Position numbers and translations under genes: made by a program. The notes under the pieces were generated by a model. The model did no database searches and was not told the DNA's origin. It was given only the letters and a program-made list of their open reading frames with translations. From Talaromyces rugulosus (lineage: Eukaryota > Ascomycota > Eurotiomycetes > Eurotiales > Trichocomaceae): 64,000 nucleotides of DNA. Shown in pieces: positions 20,327 through 30,883 of the stretch. The DNA lies in the NCBI RefSeq assembly GCF_013368755.1, contig NC_049565.1:2542001-2606000 (forward strand). Direction: 5' to 3'. How positions within the stretch are numbered: the stretch's first letter is position 1; every line of letters begins with the position of its first letter.

Positions 20327-23300
20327 TCATGGATCCACTTCATGACTACCTGCCCTTCTCCTGGCTCCCAAACTAAGCAGCACCTCAACCATCTCAGCAT
20401 CCTCACCCCTTTCTGCTTCTTCCAAGGGAGTGCCGTAGTTCTCTGAAAATGAGTTTAGATCTGCACCTGCCCCTAGAAGAAACTCCACGGCTTCAATGTG
20501 GCCATTACCAGCCGCAACCTGAAGGGCGCAATCAATATTTGTGGCTCCATATTTCAGAAGAAGTTTTATATCTTCCACTTCACCGGTCATCCAGGCTGCT
20601 TCAAGTAAAGAAGTCTCAAAATCATTTGCTCCGCGCTCTAGCAAGAGCCTGACGACTTCGGTGTTACCGTAACGCACCGCAGCCTGCAAAGCGCTACCGT
20701 ACTCACCAGTGCCAGGCAAGTTCACATCCGTTCCATTATCAAGGAGCCGTCGAACAATCTCCAAGTTTCCTCCTACTGCAGCAGCATAAAATGCATTTCC
20801 ATACTCACCACCTCCAAGATTGAGGTCAGCACCGGCTTGTAGGAGGTATGTAACTAACTCTTCTCGCTGGCATGCTATGGCAGCGAAAAGTGGTCTTCCA
20901 TAATACCCGCCTTCAATGTTGACGTCCGCCTTAGCTTCAACTAATTGCTTTACCACATTTACGTGGTTTAACTCGATTGCAATCTCAAAGGTGTTTCCGC
21001 CCTCTTTAAATTGAAGATTAGGATCTGCTCCTTGCCCAAGAAGCAGTGCTATAGTATCCCCTTGATCTCTAAATGCTGCAATCCAGAGCAGTGTTTGTGA
21101 TTTAGCATCTGGGGTATTCACTGTGGTTGCCAAATCATGTGGTGACCTGCTTAGTAAATTGGATAGCAGAAAGTTCAGCCCAAAATAGGTAGCTAGATGT
21201 ATGCCTGACCAGTTTCTGGTTTCCGTTTCTACACTCCATTTGACTGAGCTGTGCATAGCTTGAACGGAACTGGCGATAAGTGATGTGTTATCAAAAAATT
21301 TTTGTGCAAACTGTTCGATTTGTCGTTGAACTCCCCGTGCATGCTCTCCCCAGTAGAGAGCTGCGTAATCAAGGAAGACATATCTGTTTGATCTCGCAAC
21401 AAACGCGTCTTTATTCACACAAAGGCCGGTGGTAAAGGGAGTAAAGCTGAGATATGTCAAGCAGCACTTTGATATCTCTAAATGCGCGCAATCTATCCAC
21501 ATTGCTTGTAAATATTCGAAAAACTTTTGGGTGGTGAAGTGCACTATCTGCACAGTATTGTTGTATCGATTGAGGGTAACTAGCCCTGCACAAAGAGTCA
21601 AAAGCTCTTCAATGCATGGAAAACAATTCTCTTGTAAATCCATCTGATTGAGTTTTACTGAGAGAGCATGTTGAAGTTCCACAGTAGTCAATGCTCGTTT
21701 TGCATGAACAACCCATGAAATAATTCTGTGCGCCCAGTCACGGTCATCTTCGTTTTGGGAATCAATTCTCTCCATGGTCATTAAATATGCTCGAGATAGC
21801 GCATCTGAGCCGTCTTGGAGTTCCTTTAAGGTTTTAATAACATCCAATTCTGTTCTTTTGTGTTCTAACAGGTTAAGGTGAAGTGTAGCTGGCAAGAACC
21901 TAAGAGTCAGAAATCAGTCAGAGCTCAAACTTGTGACACAGTTGTAAAACTTACATGCCATCTGTTACAAGCATAATGTGGTCTTTGATTTTTTCCTGCA
22001 ATCCATGATTTCGCTTCACAAATGACGGAAAGCATGTAAGACACTCATTTATGTAAAGTTCTATGTCGCCAGGATCCGCACGAATTTCTAATCGAATACA
22101 CCTTTCGAACCCATAATCCGAAAGCCCAGTTGGACGGCATGTGATTAGTAAACTAATATCAGCTTCCCTTTGTAAGCGTTGAAGAGAATTTACCAACTTG
22201 CTCTGAACCTTTTCTGAGCACTCGTCAAGACCATCTAAAACGAAAAACACCCTTCCGAAGTGAGAGCTAAGTTCGATAATTGCATCCTCAACTTCTTTAA
22301 CAGAGGGTGTAGATTTGGTAATATTGAATTCTGCGTAAATTCTCTCTAGAAGCGGAGGAATACGTTCAAAACTCTCCGCTATCTGTCTGAGAAAGGATGA
22401 CAGAATTCCCTTTACTGTCTGTTGTAACCGTCGATTGTGCTCGCAATATACAAAGACGCATGCGATGTCACCGGACTTCTGGGCTTCTTTTAATACTTTT
22501 ATGACCATTGACGCCATAACGGTCTTTCCGGAGCCAGGAATTCCCTGGCAAAGGAGAGTTCCTACTTCACTTTCCAGCCACGTTCTGAATTCGAGAGACA
22601 TAATAAACCAGCTCCCCGTTCCTGGTTGCTGCTTTTCAATGGCAATAGAATGGCTTGCGTAATCTTCAACAGACGATAACCAATCAAGGATTTTTTGACG
22701 TTTTGACGTGTCAGCTTCTAGCAATAGGTATTAGACATATTACTCGGGAGAAATCCATGCAATTCAACGCACCAATCAGTAAATGATGGAGATTTTGATC
22801 CAGTCTGGAAATGTCTTCCTGTACTTCACAAGTACAATGAGTGCTCCGTAAATTGTGTCCTTCTAATTTTATAGTTTACTACTCACAGTTCTTCGTAATA
22901 TCCATCGCTCTTTCGCTTGAGCTCAGTTTTTGAGGAGTTATATCAAGGAGAAGTTCTTTGGCATATGCAGCAGAGGTTGCCGCAGCATAACCTTGCCAGA
23001 TGTCGTTTTTGTGGGCGTCCGAATAGTCGGAGATTCCTCTGATAACAAGACATGGAAAATCATCCATAAGGCCAGCAGCTTCCATTTCAAAGCACAAGAT
23101 GTCGTTGTCTTTTTTCAGTCGTTCTCTTGTAGCGCCATGTTTGATAACGCAATCCGCAGAGCCAATCAAGCCATAATAAACAACCGGATCAAGAGAGTTT
23201 CGTAATTTGCGATTCACAACTCGTTTTACATCACATTTAGAACAGTCTCCATTGAAGCTCTCGCAATCGTATGTCGCGTAAAAGAGAATATCGTTGGCGG

Positions 23301-23999
23301 CACCAGGGTATTGGAACTTTTCCCGCAATTTTGGTTTATCTTCAAGCATTTTGGACACAAATTTGTTAATGGCGTTATCACGTTCCAAATGTGACGACTG
23401 AAGGTCGGAGACTGCATTCCTGAGAATACGTGGTGGTTTGTTCAATGATCCAGTCCGCACAAATTTACCATTATTATTTATTTTTCCACGGTCATATTGA
23501 ATAACACCTCCTGTGAATCTGTTAAAATTTAATCGAAAGTCGAATTCGGTCTTTCAAGGAAACAAAAACCAATCAAGGAGAACTGACCATGGGTACTTTC
23601 CGCGTGGCTAACTACAACATCACCAAGACGGATATCTTGTTTAGAACTTGGTACGCCGCCCCCGATGCCAACCATCAAACAGAAACGAATAGAACAAAAG
23701 CTTCGGAGCATATCCTTTGCTGCTGTTGATGCAGAAGCCCTCCCGGTCGCTCCGCACGTGATAACCACATTGTGGTTACCTATTCTTCCCAGAGTATAAG
23801 AGTTCGTGTCGTTATTATTTTGTGGAATCCTGGGATGGATAGCATCGAGCATTCCTTTGGCTGCTGTTAGTTCGATTGGAAGAGCACATATCCATCCTAC
23901 TGTATAGTTATCCTGTGTCAAAAGTTCCTCCGTGAGTCGAGTCCGCTTTGTTATTCGCTGATCTGCAATATCAGACTCGTATTCTCTTTTGTTGTTCAT
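20327..23999 (-). CDS. NLR protein: PNP-like, NACHT, ankyrin repeats
   Basis: Five exons, 23999-23588, 23510-22887, 22823-22773, 22717-21955 and 21899-20327, join in frame to 1140 aa. The N-terminal ~345 residues form a phosphorylase/nucleosidase-like (PNP_UDP) domain: YTVGWICALPIELTAAKGML, MVGIGGGVPS, then LCFEMEAAGLMDDFPCLVIRGISDYSD. After a short linker comes the NACHT NTPase with P-loop GIPGSGKTV (~residue 420) and Walker B VFFVLDGLDEC. A helical winged region follows, and about eight ankyrin repeats (GNLEIVRRLLDNGTDVNLPG-like) make the C-terminal third. Fungal NLRs of this layout are linked to heterokaryon incompatibility and innate-type recognition. The exon 3 acceptor is an aag, so that 17-residue linker is the least certain part. 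No disruptions are seen. Confidence 0.9.
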
Positions 24000-24799
24000 T
24001 TTCAGAATTAATTCAACAGAATGAAAATATAAATGCGATATTGGCGGGCTCTTTAGCGCGTCGAAGTGGCCCTGTCAACGAGATACTAAAAGGATAGGAA
24101 TTTTTGTGACGCGGCGGTCAATAGCATTTTAAGGCATGAGGGATCTTAGTAATGGCCAATATCACATGACATTAATTTAATTGTGGCTGAGTATGCATAA
24201 AGATGGACTGCGCAATAATTAATGAGCTCTGCTGCCTACATTAGCGGCCCACGTCGCAAGCCAACCAGAAAGATGAACTATCGTTGGGGGCCTGTTGAAG
24301 AATTCAAAACGGCAGTACGTACATATTTCAATCATAGAGAGTACAAACGTACTTATCGCTGTTGCATATTTTTATTTTTTATTTTCTGCTTGAGTGTTAA
24401 AAAGAATCTTTTGTTGCCTTAAGCCTGGGTGTTCTGCGTTATTAAGGTAAGGATGCCCAGTTCGAGCCATATTAAATGAGAGCGCTTATTGAGTCAGATG
24501 ATATCTTGAATTAGAGCATGGACTTAATCCGAGACTTGGTTTTAGTGAACTTTGACAAAGTAAATGTAGAAAAATCTAAATACAGATTTACAGGGTGCGC
24601 CTGTTACAAGACCAAAACAATATTTAATAACGGTAAAATTCCAGGACTAGTCGGCATTTTTATCCATCCCAAAATCCTTTCTTGACAGAATAATGCATCT
24701 GTGGTTCTATGTGGTTTGAACGGCATCTGAAACCCCACGGTTCTGCGGTGCGGTGCAGTTCAAAAGTCCCAGAACCTCAGAACCGCACCATTCCGAGGC
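24000..24799. other. Intergenic region upstream of the ankyrin NLR
   Basis: About 800 bp, AT-rich, holding the NLR promoter at its left end and the 3' region of a small secreted protein gene at its right. Near 24700-24790 short direct echoes of ggttctg/cagaacc occur. No gene seen. Confidence 0.4.
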
Positions 24800-25174
24800 C
24801 TAGCTATCATTGTCGCCCAAGGTATCCTTAACGCAACGAGCGGTATTGAAAGGAGATCCCAACTCAGACGCATGATCCGCGAGATTGTAGCATTGCTTAG
24901 ACTTAAAATAGTCCCCATCGTAAGCCCATGTGTCATACAGAAAGTTATCAACACAATCCGTTGACTCGTAGAATCCAATTCGATACAACTTGGAACCCCA
25001 TCCATTCTCTCTATAAGAACGGAACGGAGGGAGGTTTTCTTTGGTATCGATGTTCGCAAGGTAGACATTGTACTGATCGCCCGTGCAGTCAGGGCCAGTA
25101 AAAGTTGAGACCCCGAGTGAAAGGGCACCTTGAATCAAGGCGGCAGAGGTAAGAAGGATTGTAGAGTAATGCAT
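24800..25174 (-). CDS. Small secreted Cys-containing protein, paralog A
   Basis: A 124-residue single-exon protein with a signal peptide (MHYSTILLTSAALIQGALSLG). The mature part has an N-terminal TGPDCTGDQYN motif, a central SYRENGWGSKLYRIGFY segment, FLYDTWAYDGDYF and four Cys (DCTG, STDC, KQCY, ARCV) that could form two disulfides. I do not know a named family; length, secretion and Cys content are those of candidate effectors or other apoplastic proteins, and a beta/gamma-crystallin-like fold is only a guess. A clear paralog lies ~1 kb away on the other strand (26205-26564). No frameshift or stop inside. Confidence 0.75.
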   Translation of the reverse strand: MHYSTILLTSAALIQGALSLGVSTFTGPDCTGDQYNVYLANIDTKENLPPFRSYRENGWGSKLYRIGFYESTDCVDNFLYDTWAYDGDYFKSKQCYNLADHASELGSPFNTARCVKDTLGDNDS

Positions 25175-26204
25175 TGTGGGAAGTATAAGGTTCTGATTGG
25201 AAGGACAATATAGTTATGTAAATATGAAGAATGACTGTAGTAATGTAAAGTATGTCTTGAATGAGGATATAGAAGCCATTTTATATGTGATTATAGGATA
25301 TATAGTTAATGATACAGCTTATATAATACGATACCTGGCCGCCAATCCGCTATTGCATGTCGTTTGTTTTTATTATGGGCTTGGGCTGTAAGCGTATTCC
25401 TCCTCGCCACGGGTGGCTGTATACTTTCCACCCCATCCCGCAATACACTTGACACTGACCACGCTCAGAGTTGGTCTAATGCCTTGCCCATGGACAAATT
25501 ACCATGTAGTACACAACAGTGAGACACACATAGCATTAATAAAACGCAATACATTTGATACGTAATACGCTTTATTATGTTGTGTGGGGAGTATACTAAC
25601 GTATTTTATAAGTGGGTCACATAAGCAAGCGGGTCAGCCCTAAGGTCAGCTCACCCCAGCTGAACCTCTCATCTGCTCCGTAGCTATATACCAACAATAG
25701 ATAAAGTTTGAAGACCTACCTGACAACTAGCGTATTGAAATTAGTCCTTAGAGATGAACCATGGATGGAACTAGCCTCCCGGTGGAGCCAGATACACCAG
25801 CCTATAGACCAATCAGACGCGCCATTCTAAGATACACTGAATAATTTCAAATTGGGAATAAAAGATAGAAATCCCGTAACAGGGCTAGTAGGTAGAAATT
25901 TGAAATCAATGGCGTTGGTGGCTGTATACATCAACTGAGTAGGTACTTGATGGGGGTGAATGTGAAATACGACATGCAGAGTAATACGCAATCGTTGATA
26001 GCATTGGTAATACGCAGTACGCTCTAGTCATCGTATTACGTAGGGAACAGACACTATATTTCCTATAAACTTGTATATGAGCTAGAAGTGTCACTCGCTG
26101 TACATATAAAGACCAATTCCTACATCTCAACCTGGAGCATCTCTCAATTCACCAAATTCAAACATTTCGCCATTCCGTTTATATCAATTGTTTCAACCTT
26201 GAAA
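25175..26204. promoter_or_regulatory. Shared upstream region of two secreted-protein paralogs
   Basis: About 1.03 kb between divergent paralogs. It is rich in tac-g-containing words such as gtaatacg, found at ~25562, 25982, 26007 and 26033 (in varying orientation). No coding frame is supported. Confidence 0.5.
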
Positions 26205-26564
26205 ATGCATTATTCCAAGATCCTTGTCACCTCTGCCTTTATCCAAGGTGGCCTTTCAACCGGAATTTTGACCTACACTGGTCCTGATTGCACAGGCCAA
26301 GTACAAGAATACACCATCTTGTCTGGTTGCTTAGGCGCGGTGCCTCGATTCCAGTCTTACAGGGAAAATGGATGGGGTCCTCACGAAGAGCGAATTGCGT
26401 TTTATAGTAAGACTGGTTGCGATGAAGCGGGATTCCTGTATGATACATGGGCCTATGATGGAGATTATTTCCATTCACACCAATGCTACAATCTCGACGG
26501 TCATTCGCCGAATGGGGAGCAGTTCGCCGTCAGTATCTCGCTCGAGTCTGAGATTGTGATTTAA
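26205..26564 (+). CDS. Small secreted Cys-containing protein, paralog B
   Basis: A 119-residue single-exon protein beginning MHYSKILVTSAFIQGG, a signal peptide nearly the same as in paralog A. Shared blocks are TYTGPDCTGQ, SYRENGWGPHEERIAFY, FLYDTWAYDGDYF and HQCYNLDGH. The last ~15 residues diverge: paralog A ends with a Cys-bearing ARCV segment, whereas this one ends in SISLESEIVI without Cys, and an extra Cys appears earlier (LSGC). The altered C-terminus may reflect an indel. The start was chosen because it aligns with paralog A's start. Function unknown. Confidence 0.72.
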   Translation: MHYSKILVTSAFIQGGLSTGILTYTGPDCTGQVQEYTILSGCLGAVPRFQSYRENGWGPHEERIAFYSKTGCDEAGFLYDTWAYDGDYFHSHQCYNLDGHSPNGEQFAVSISLESEIVI

Positions 26565-27163
26565 AGGTATGTTAGAGTTTGTTAGCCCACTATAACGGGA
26601 ACAAGTAATTAACGGGGAATAGAGCTGGCACGACACGGTTCGGTTTCTCGTAATATATGACGGGGCGACCCTAGGAGATGGAAGGAGGAAAAGGGAAGCG
26701 GATATTTGCCCAGCTCTGGGAAAATATCCCGGATATCATGCCTATCTTGGTTGTTTTGTTAGGGCTCAGAGTCCCTATTCGCTCATTTGTATCTAGCTGG
26801 CATTTCTAGTCTAGTCATACCCTTACAAGACACACAGCTACCACCAACATTATTATTTCTCACAAATCTTATATTATGTAAGAGTACCTTTTTTAAAAAT
26901 TGTAATTTGTATATTTTGCATAGTTTTATTATCTATGTTAGTAGAGATATTTTGTGAAGGGATTCCGGTTGGTGTCTAGGATGACTACGTATGTAAATGA
27001 TTTTTATGGAACCTACTAGGTGTCGACTAGAAGGTGACTTGGTACTGTGAGACATCATAACATATAAGGCATTAGTAGATTATATTGTTATATAAACTAA
27101 ACTGCTTAAGGACTTCTTTAATCCTGGGCTGGTTCTTATCAATGTATGAATATATTGAATTCA
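26565..27163. other. Intergenic region with a dispersed repeat copy
   Basis: About 600 bp of AT-rich DNA. It includes a 48-bp sequence (26811-26858) repeated at 32581-32628, described separately. No gene seen. Confidence 0.45.
26811..26858 (+). repeat. Dispersed 48-bp repeat, copy 1
   Basis: The core atacccttacaagaca and flanks align without gaps to 32581-32628: 39 of 48 positions are identical and all nine differences are transitions (c/t or a/g). The two copies lie in the same orientation on either side of the receptor/UstYa/peptide/P450 group. Confidence 0.75.
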
Positions 27164-28594
27164 TCAGCTCTGTTCTAAACCGCGATTTTTCATCGGCAAC
27201 GGATGATTTTTGTTATCCACCAACTTTGATTCCTCATCAAGGGGGCGACTAGTAGACCTCAAGACTTCGGTATCATCCTGAGTTGTTCTCTGCGACCGAC
27301 CGCCTCTACCGGACGGAGTCATTGAATCGAGGCTGATGGTACTTCGGACACTGCGAATGATAGTGGCCAACGAGATATTGTCAAATAAACCGCGGAAAAG
27401 AGGGAGGTTAGAGGCGATATTGGCTAGACCGGCTTCAATCATACACCAGTACAGGATTGTGCCCACAGTCACTAATTAAATATGTTAAAAGGGAGGGGCA
27501 CACATAGAAAGAATACCGGGGACGTACAATTAGGGTCCACGTTGGCCCTGTACCCACCACCGGATATTTGGAATGAGATGATAATCTTGATGATAGACGC
27601 AATAACGGAACTAGGCGGAGTCAGAAAAATCGCCTAAGTGCGTTTTTTTGTGATTACATACATGGAGCCGATTAGGAGAATTCCTGTAACTGCCAACTTT
27701 TTTGGCCATCTCATGTGCATGGCCCAAATCTAGTTCTCAGTTAGCTAGTGCTCTGACGTAAAACTTCTTAGTGATAATACATACAATTGGCATCGGCATC
27801 AACCAAATCAAAGCATTTGTCACCGCATCACTCACAACAAAGGCATTTTCCATATCTAAGCTCCGACCACAGTATACGGCCTTGACAGTTGGGCTGCCCC
27901 ATTGTGCCGAGACATGGGTGCCGCAGGATAAAGTAACCACGACAACAAATGTGATTGTCCATGCGGCACTAATGGCTATGGCAGCGATGGTAACAAAATC
28001 GAAAGGTGACCCATATAGAACGACGACGAAAAGGCGGCGATAAAGGAATATGATGCTTAATTTGAGAAAACCGGCGGCAAGAATCAAAAGAATAATGACG
28101 GCGAATTGCACCTGCTCATGTAGGACGGATCAGTTTTTGACCGTTGACATGAAAATAGGCATGTCCATACCGTTCCCTTCAGCTTTGTAATTGCGCTGAC
28201 TGTATTCATTTGCTCCTCGGAGGTCAGACTAGACTGAGATGGCGTGGGGTAGCCAATGGCCTTTCCATGGACACCTATCACCTGTCAGTTAGCTGTGAAG
28301 GAAGTAGTGAAAGTGAGGATTTTTCTTTTAATTACCGATAACCAACGCGATCCCCATACCGATCGTAAAAACCTACAGATATTAGCAGGCGGACAAACGC
28401 AAGGCTACTAATGCACATACCAGGGAGGGAACCGTAAGCCAGTCATCGATGCCGATGCCTTCGCGTTGGTTGCGCCTTTGTTGCCATCGCAGCGCTAAGA
28501 AGACAGTTCCCAGCACTGGTAGAACAATCGCGGCGGCATACACATCATCAGCGGTAGCATACGGGACACTGAGCTCGCTGGTTTGGGTGGCCAT
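27164..28594 (-). CDS. PTH11-like seven-helix integral membrane protein
   Basis: A multi-exon gene (about six exons) from ATG 28594 (MATQTSELSV) to the stop at 27164. The translated exons give seven hydrophobic helices: AAAIVLPVLGTVFLALRW, a helix containing VFTIGMGIALVI, VQFAVIILLILAAGFLKLSI, a helix after FDFVTIAAIAISAAW, VVSDAVTNALIWLMPMPI, a helix around LAVTGILLIGSMAVIASI and a last one around GTILYWCMIEAGLANIA. The sequence GIDDWL and the pattern of the last helices match the fungal rhodopsin/SAT4 (PTH11-related) membrane family. The C-terminal ~70 residues are a polar cytoplasmic tail. Such proteins are putative sensors and often sit in secondary-metabolite loci. An upstream in-frame Met (28720) exists but the chosen start fits the topology better. 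Intron positions were judged by eye. Confidence 0.78.
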
Positions 28595-28931
28595 AGTGGT
28601 TGCTATGAAAAGCAATACTATAGAGATGATGGCAAGGTGAGACCCCCGATGTTGTAGTTGTATTATAATTGTACTGCTTGTAACGCCGGTATGGGAGCAC
28701 AGACAAATGTTTGTGGCCAATTACGTTTAGATTTAAACTCTGACCAATTACCTACAAATATGTACCAAGTTCAGCCATGCCAATAATAACCTGCGCATGG
28801 ATTATGCTCGGGTAGTATTTGTATTCGGGCCAGCGTCAAGACATTATCGAATCTCCTTTAACAGGAGTAGATCTCTTGCACGATTCACGTCTAAATTCCT
28901 GGGAAATATTGTCGGCCTTGTCACCATCGTG
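28595..28931. promoter_or_regulatory. Divergent upstream region, receptor and UstYa remnant
   Basis: About 340 bp between the PTH11-like gene and the start of the UstYa-like pseudogene on the + strand. No independent gene. Confidence 0.4.
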
Positions 28932-29799
28932 ATGATCGAACTAGAGGAAAACAAATCGCTCTTGCCGGAGACGAAAGATGTGGTCGAGAAAGGAGCCAGG
29001 CGGCCGTGGTATAGGATCGTTGCATAGCACTGGTTAGCGGCGATCTGCATCTTGACTTTGTCCCTGTTGCTTAACGTGTTTCTTATAACATGTTCGTCGC
29101 TCGCGAGATCGGAGTACAGCGCGTTTGGTATGGCCCTTATCCCTGACCTTCGGAGTAAATGTCTGATGCGACAAAGCTAGGCTCACCCCCGAATTGTCTG
29201 TCCCATGGGTATCCAAGTCACCATACTTTGGCGAAGGCACTGACGAAGAGATTGACCGTGCTTGGGATGCGATCAGTATCGACAGTGGCTCTATCTCCCT
29301 AAGCCCTGCATATACTGATGAAATGGGGTTACCGCGGGCTCAAGAATTTCCGCTGGATCGTTCCAAAGGAATTTATTTACTGAATGGGTACCATAGCATG
29401 CATTGCTTAGTATGAAAAATTGGTTTTTCTCACCAATAATTACCCCCCATTGACGGGAATGGACAGAAAACTATTCGAGCCTACACCCGTCAAGTCGACC
29501 AGGGCCTTCCAACAGACCAACCTGCGCACCATATGCTCCATTGTCTAGACGCATTGAGACAAGATGTCGAATGCTATGTAGACGATACGCCGAGGTATAC
29601 GGGCTTTCAGGGCCAGGGGAGATCGGGCACTGGCTAAGTGCGCCAATGTCGGGATTGGAGTCGTTTAGAGGTATGGGCATAGCAACATACGGCGTGCTGG
29701 CATTATATTCTAGAACTGGAGAAGGACGGGAAATCCAATCTTGAGGAATTCAAGTTTTGCTCTCAAGACGTAAATAACATAACAGAAGCAACGTCGTAG
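28932..29799 (+). pseudogene. UstYa-like (DUF3328) oxidase pseudogene
   Basis: UstYa-family proteins are single-pass membrane oxidases that cyclise fungal RiPP and some nonribosomal peptides. From ATG 28932 the frame reads a polar N-terminus ending RRPWYRIVA, then TAG (29025-29027), then HWLAAICILTLSLLLNVFL, the expected TM helix. An intron with an atypical gtttgg donor probably joins to LTPELSVPWVSKSPYFG and DEEIDRAWDAI. The two family HxxHC motifs are present as YHSMHCL and HHMLHCLD, separated by a good intron (gtatga..acag, ending at 29470). Near the end the frame meets TAA (29635-29637) and TAG (29680-29682) around VRQCRDWSRLEVWA and QHTACW, the usual family C-terminus. Each stop is one C-to-T change from CAG or CAA. 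Motifs otherwise survive, so inactivation looks recent. Confidence 0.82.
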
Positions 29800-30106
29800 A
29801 TGTCTTTTTTCTTCCCCCCGGGTTCATTTGGTATTACGATTCAGTGTCGGACAATATTCATTGCGACAATATCATAGATATGTACAGTTGAATCAAACAG
29901 ATGGTCAAAAAAACATAATTTGTGGTGACAGAAATCAATGACAAATTAAATCAAATAGGCGTTGCTATACTGAAAGAATTTGGATTTGAGAGCAGAACAT
30001 GAAAATAGAATGCGAAAACCGCAATTAATTGCGTCCTGTCCAGAATACTCTCTCACTTCTCATGTGGTCTTCTGCCACCAAATATCCTTCTAGATGACAC
30101 TAGGAT
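29800..30106. other. Intergenic region between UstYa remnant and peptide gene
   Basis: About 300 bp of AT-rich DNA between two convergent genes, presumably 3' ends. No gene seen. Confidence 0.4.
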
Positions 30107-30344
30107 CTAGTTTTTGAACCATCTAACAGGGGGCGGCGGTCCCTCCTCGGGATCTTCACGTTTAAACCAGACATCTGGTGATGGAGGGCCACCCTCGTTT
30201 TCTCCTATCATCCATCGTCTCGTTATTTTCATCTTCATATATAATTCAAGGGGATTTTATTTTTGACGTACTACGAATCGCATGGGCTTGTACACCGATG
30301 GAGACCAGGGTGGCAAGTAGCAGGGAAATGAGCTGGACGCGCAT
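30107..30344 (-). CDS. Secreted Kex2-type repeat peptide precursor, 56 aa (candidate RiPP precursor)
   Basis: Exon 1 (30344-30272) encodes 24 residues forming a textbook signal peptide, MRVQLISLLLATLVSIGVQA then HAIR. A 67-bp intron (donor gtacgt at 30271, acceptor gatag at 30205) leads to exon 2 (30204-30107). The mature part holds two related units, ENEGGPPSPDVWFKR and EDPEEGPPPPVRWFKN. The first is preceded by Arg-Arg and ends in Lys-Arg, both Kex2-type dibasic sites; both units share acidic starts, a Gly-Pro-rich middle and Trp-Phe-Lys. Fungal RiPP precursors of the dikaritin type and some pheromone precursors have this layout. Neighbours are a UstYa-like pseudogene (convergent) and a P450 (divergent, 540 bp shared promoter). 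An ordinary small secreted peptide is the alternative. The intron and reading frame are inferred; transcript evidence is lacking. Confidence 0.62.
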
Positions 30345-30883
30345 TTCGGATGGATGGGTTCGGATAATCGCTATAGGATCGTGTGTCACTCGAGATCTCA
30401 GTGTGTTTGCAAACGAGTCGTTTTCAATTAACCCTATAAAAATAACGAGTTGTCGTGTCTGTCCATACTATCAATTGATGGATGAGGCGTATCTCTTCGT
30501 TGATATTAGTAGATCGCGAAGCTGAACGGCGACTGGCGCCAGCCTCAGCCCTCGGGGCTAATTATACAGGGATAATCATGCTTGTGTAACGCATGCCCTA
30601 CGAAATACGGGCTGTGACACCAATAGCATCGCAAAAATACTGCAGTCGCACAAGGAGCTGAGAAATATAGGCCGAGACGCCAATCGCATCGTAAAGATAA
30701 AGTTAGGGCTGGAGTGGGGACGTCGATCCCGTTGTCGTATACGATCAACGCTATATTTAACTAGGCAAGTATGCAAAACATGCAAACACGCCTATAGGTG
30801 GTAAAGCTGCCCCATGATCGGTTTGTCCTGCCTAACTGTATCCTGATCACAAAAGGACAACACTGTTGGGAAAGACAGTAGAC
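30345..30883. promoter_or_regulatory. Divergent promoter between peptide precursor and P450
   Basis: About 540 bp shared upstream region. It includes an imperfect 38-bp direct repeat (30602-30639 and 30662-30699, 30 of 38 identical, 60-bp period). A TATA-like tatattta lies at ~30750 on the P450 side. Confidence 0.5.
30602..30699 (+). repeat. Imperfect 38-bp direct repeat, 60-bp period
   Basis: Copies 30602-30639 and 30662-30699 both follow gaaata..gg.cy.gagac.ccaat.gcatcg.aaa.ata; eight positions differ, six of them transitions. They sit in the middle of the divergent promoter of the peptide and P450 genes, where they could be duplicated regulator sites or RIP-altered repeat copies. Confidence 0.65.

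Noticed and set aside
29025..29027. Removing the first UstYa stop by a tiny intron (gtatag..catag)
   Set aside because: The implied intron would be about 19 bp, too short for fungal splicing.
30178..30525. 115-codon + frame over the peptide gene and promoter
   Set aside because: Antisense to the spliced peptide precursor and lacking any domain; the minus-strand model has signal peptide, intron and repeat structure.
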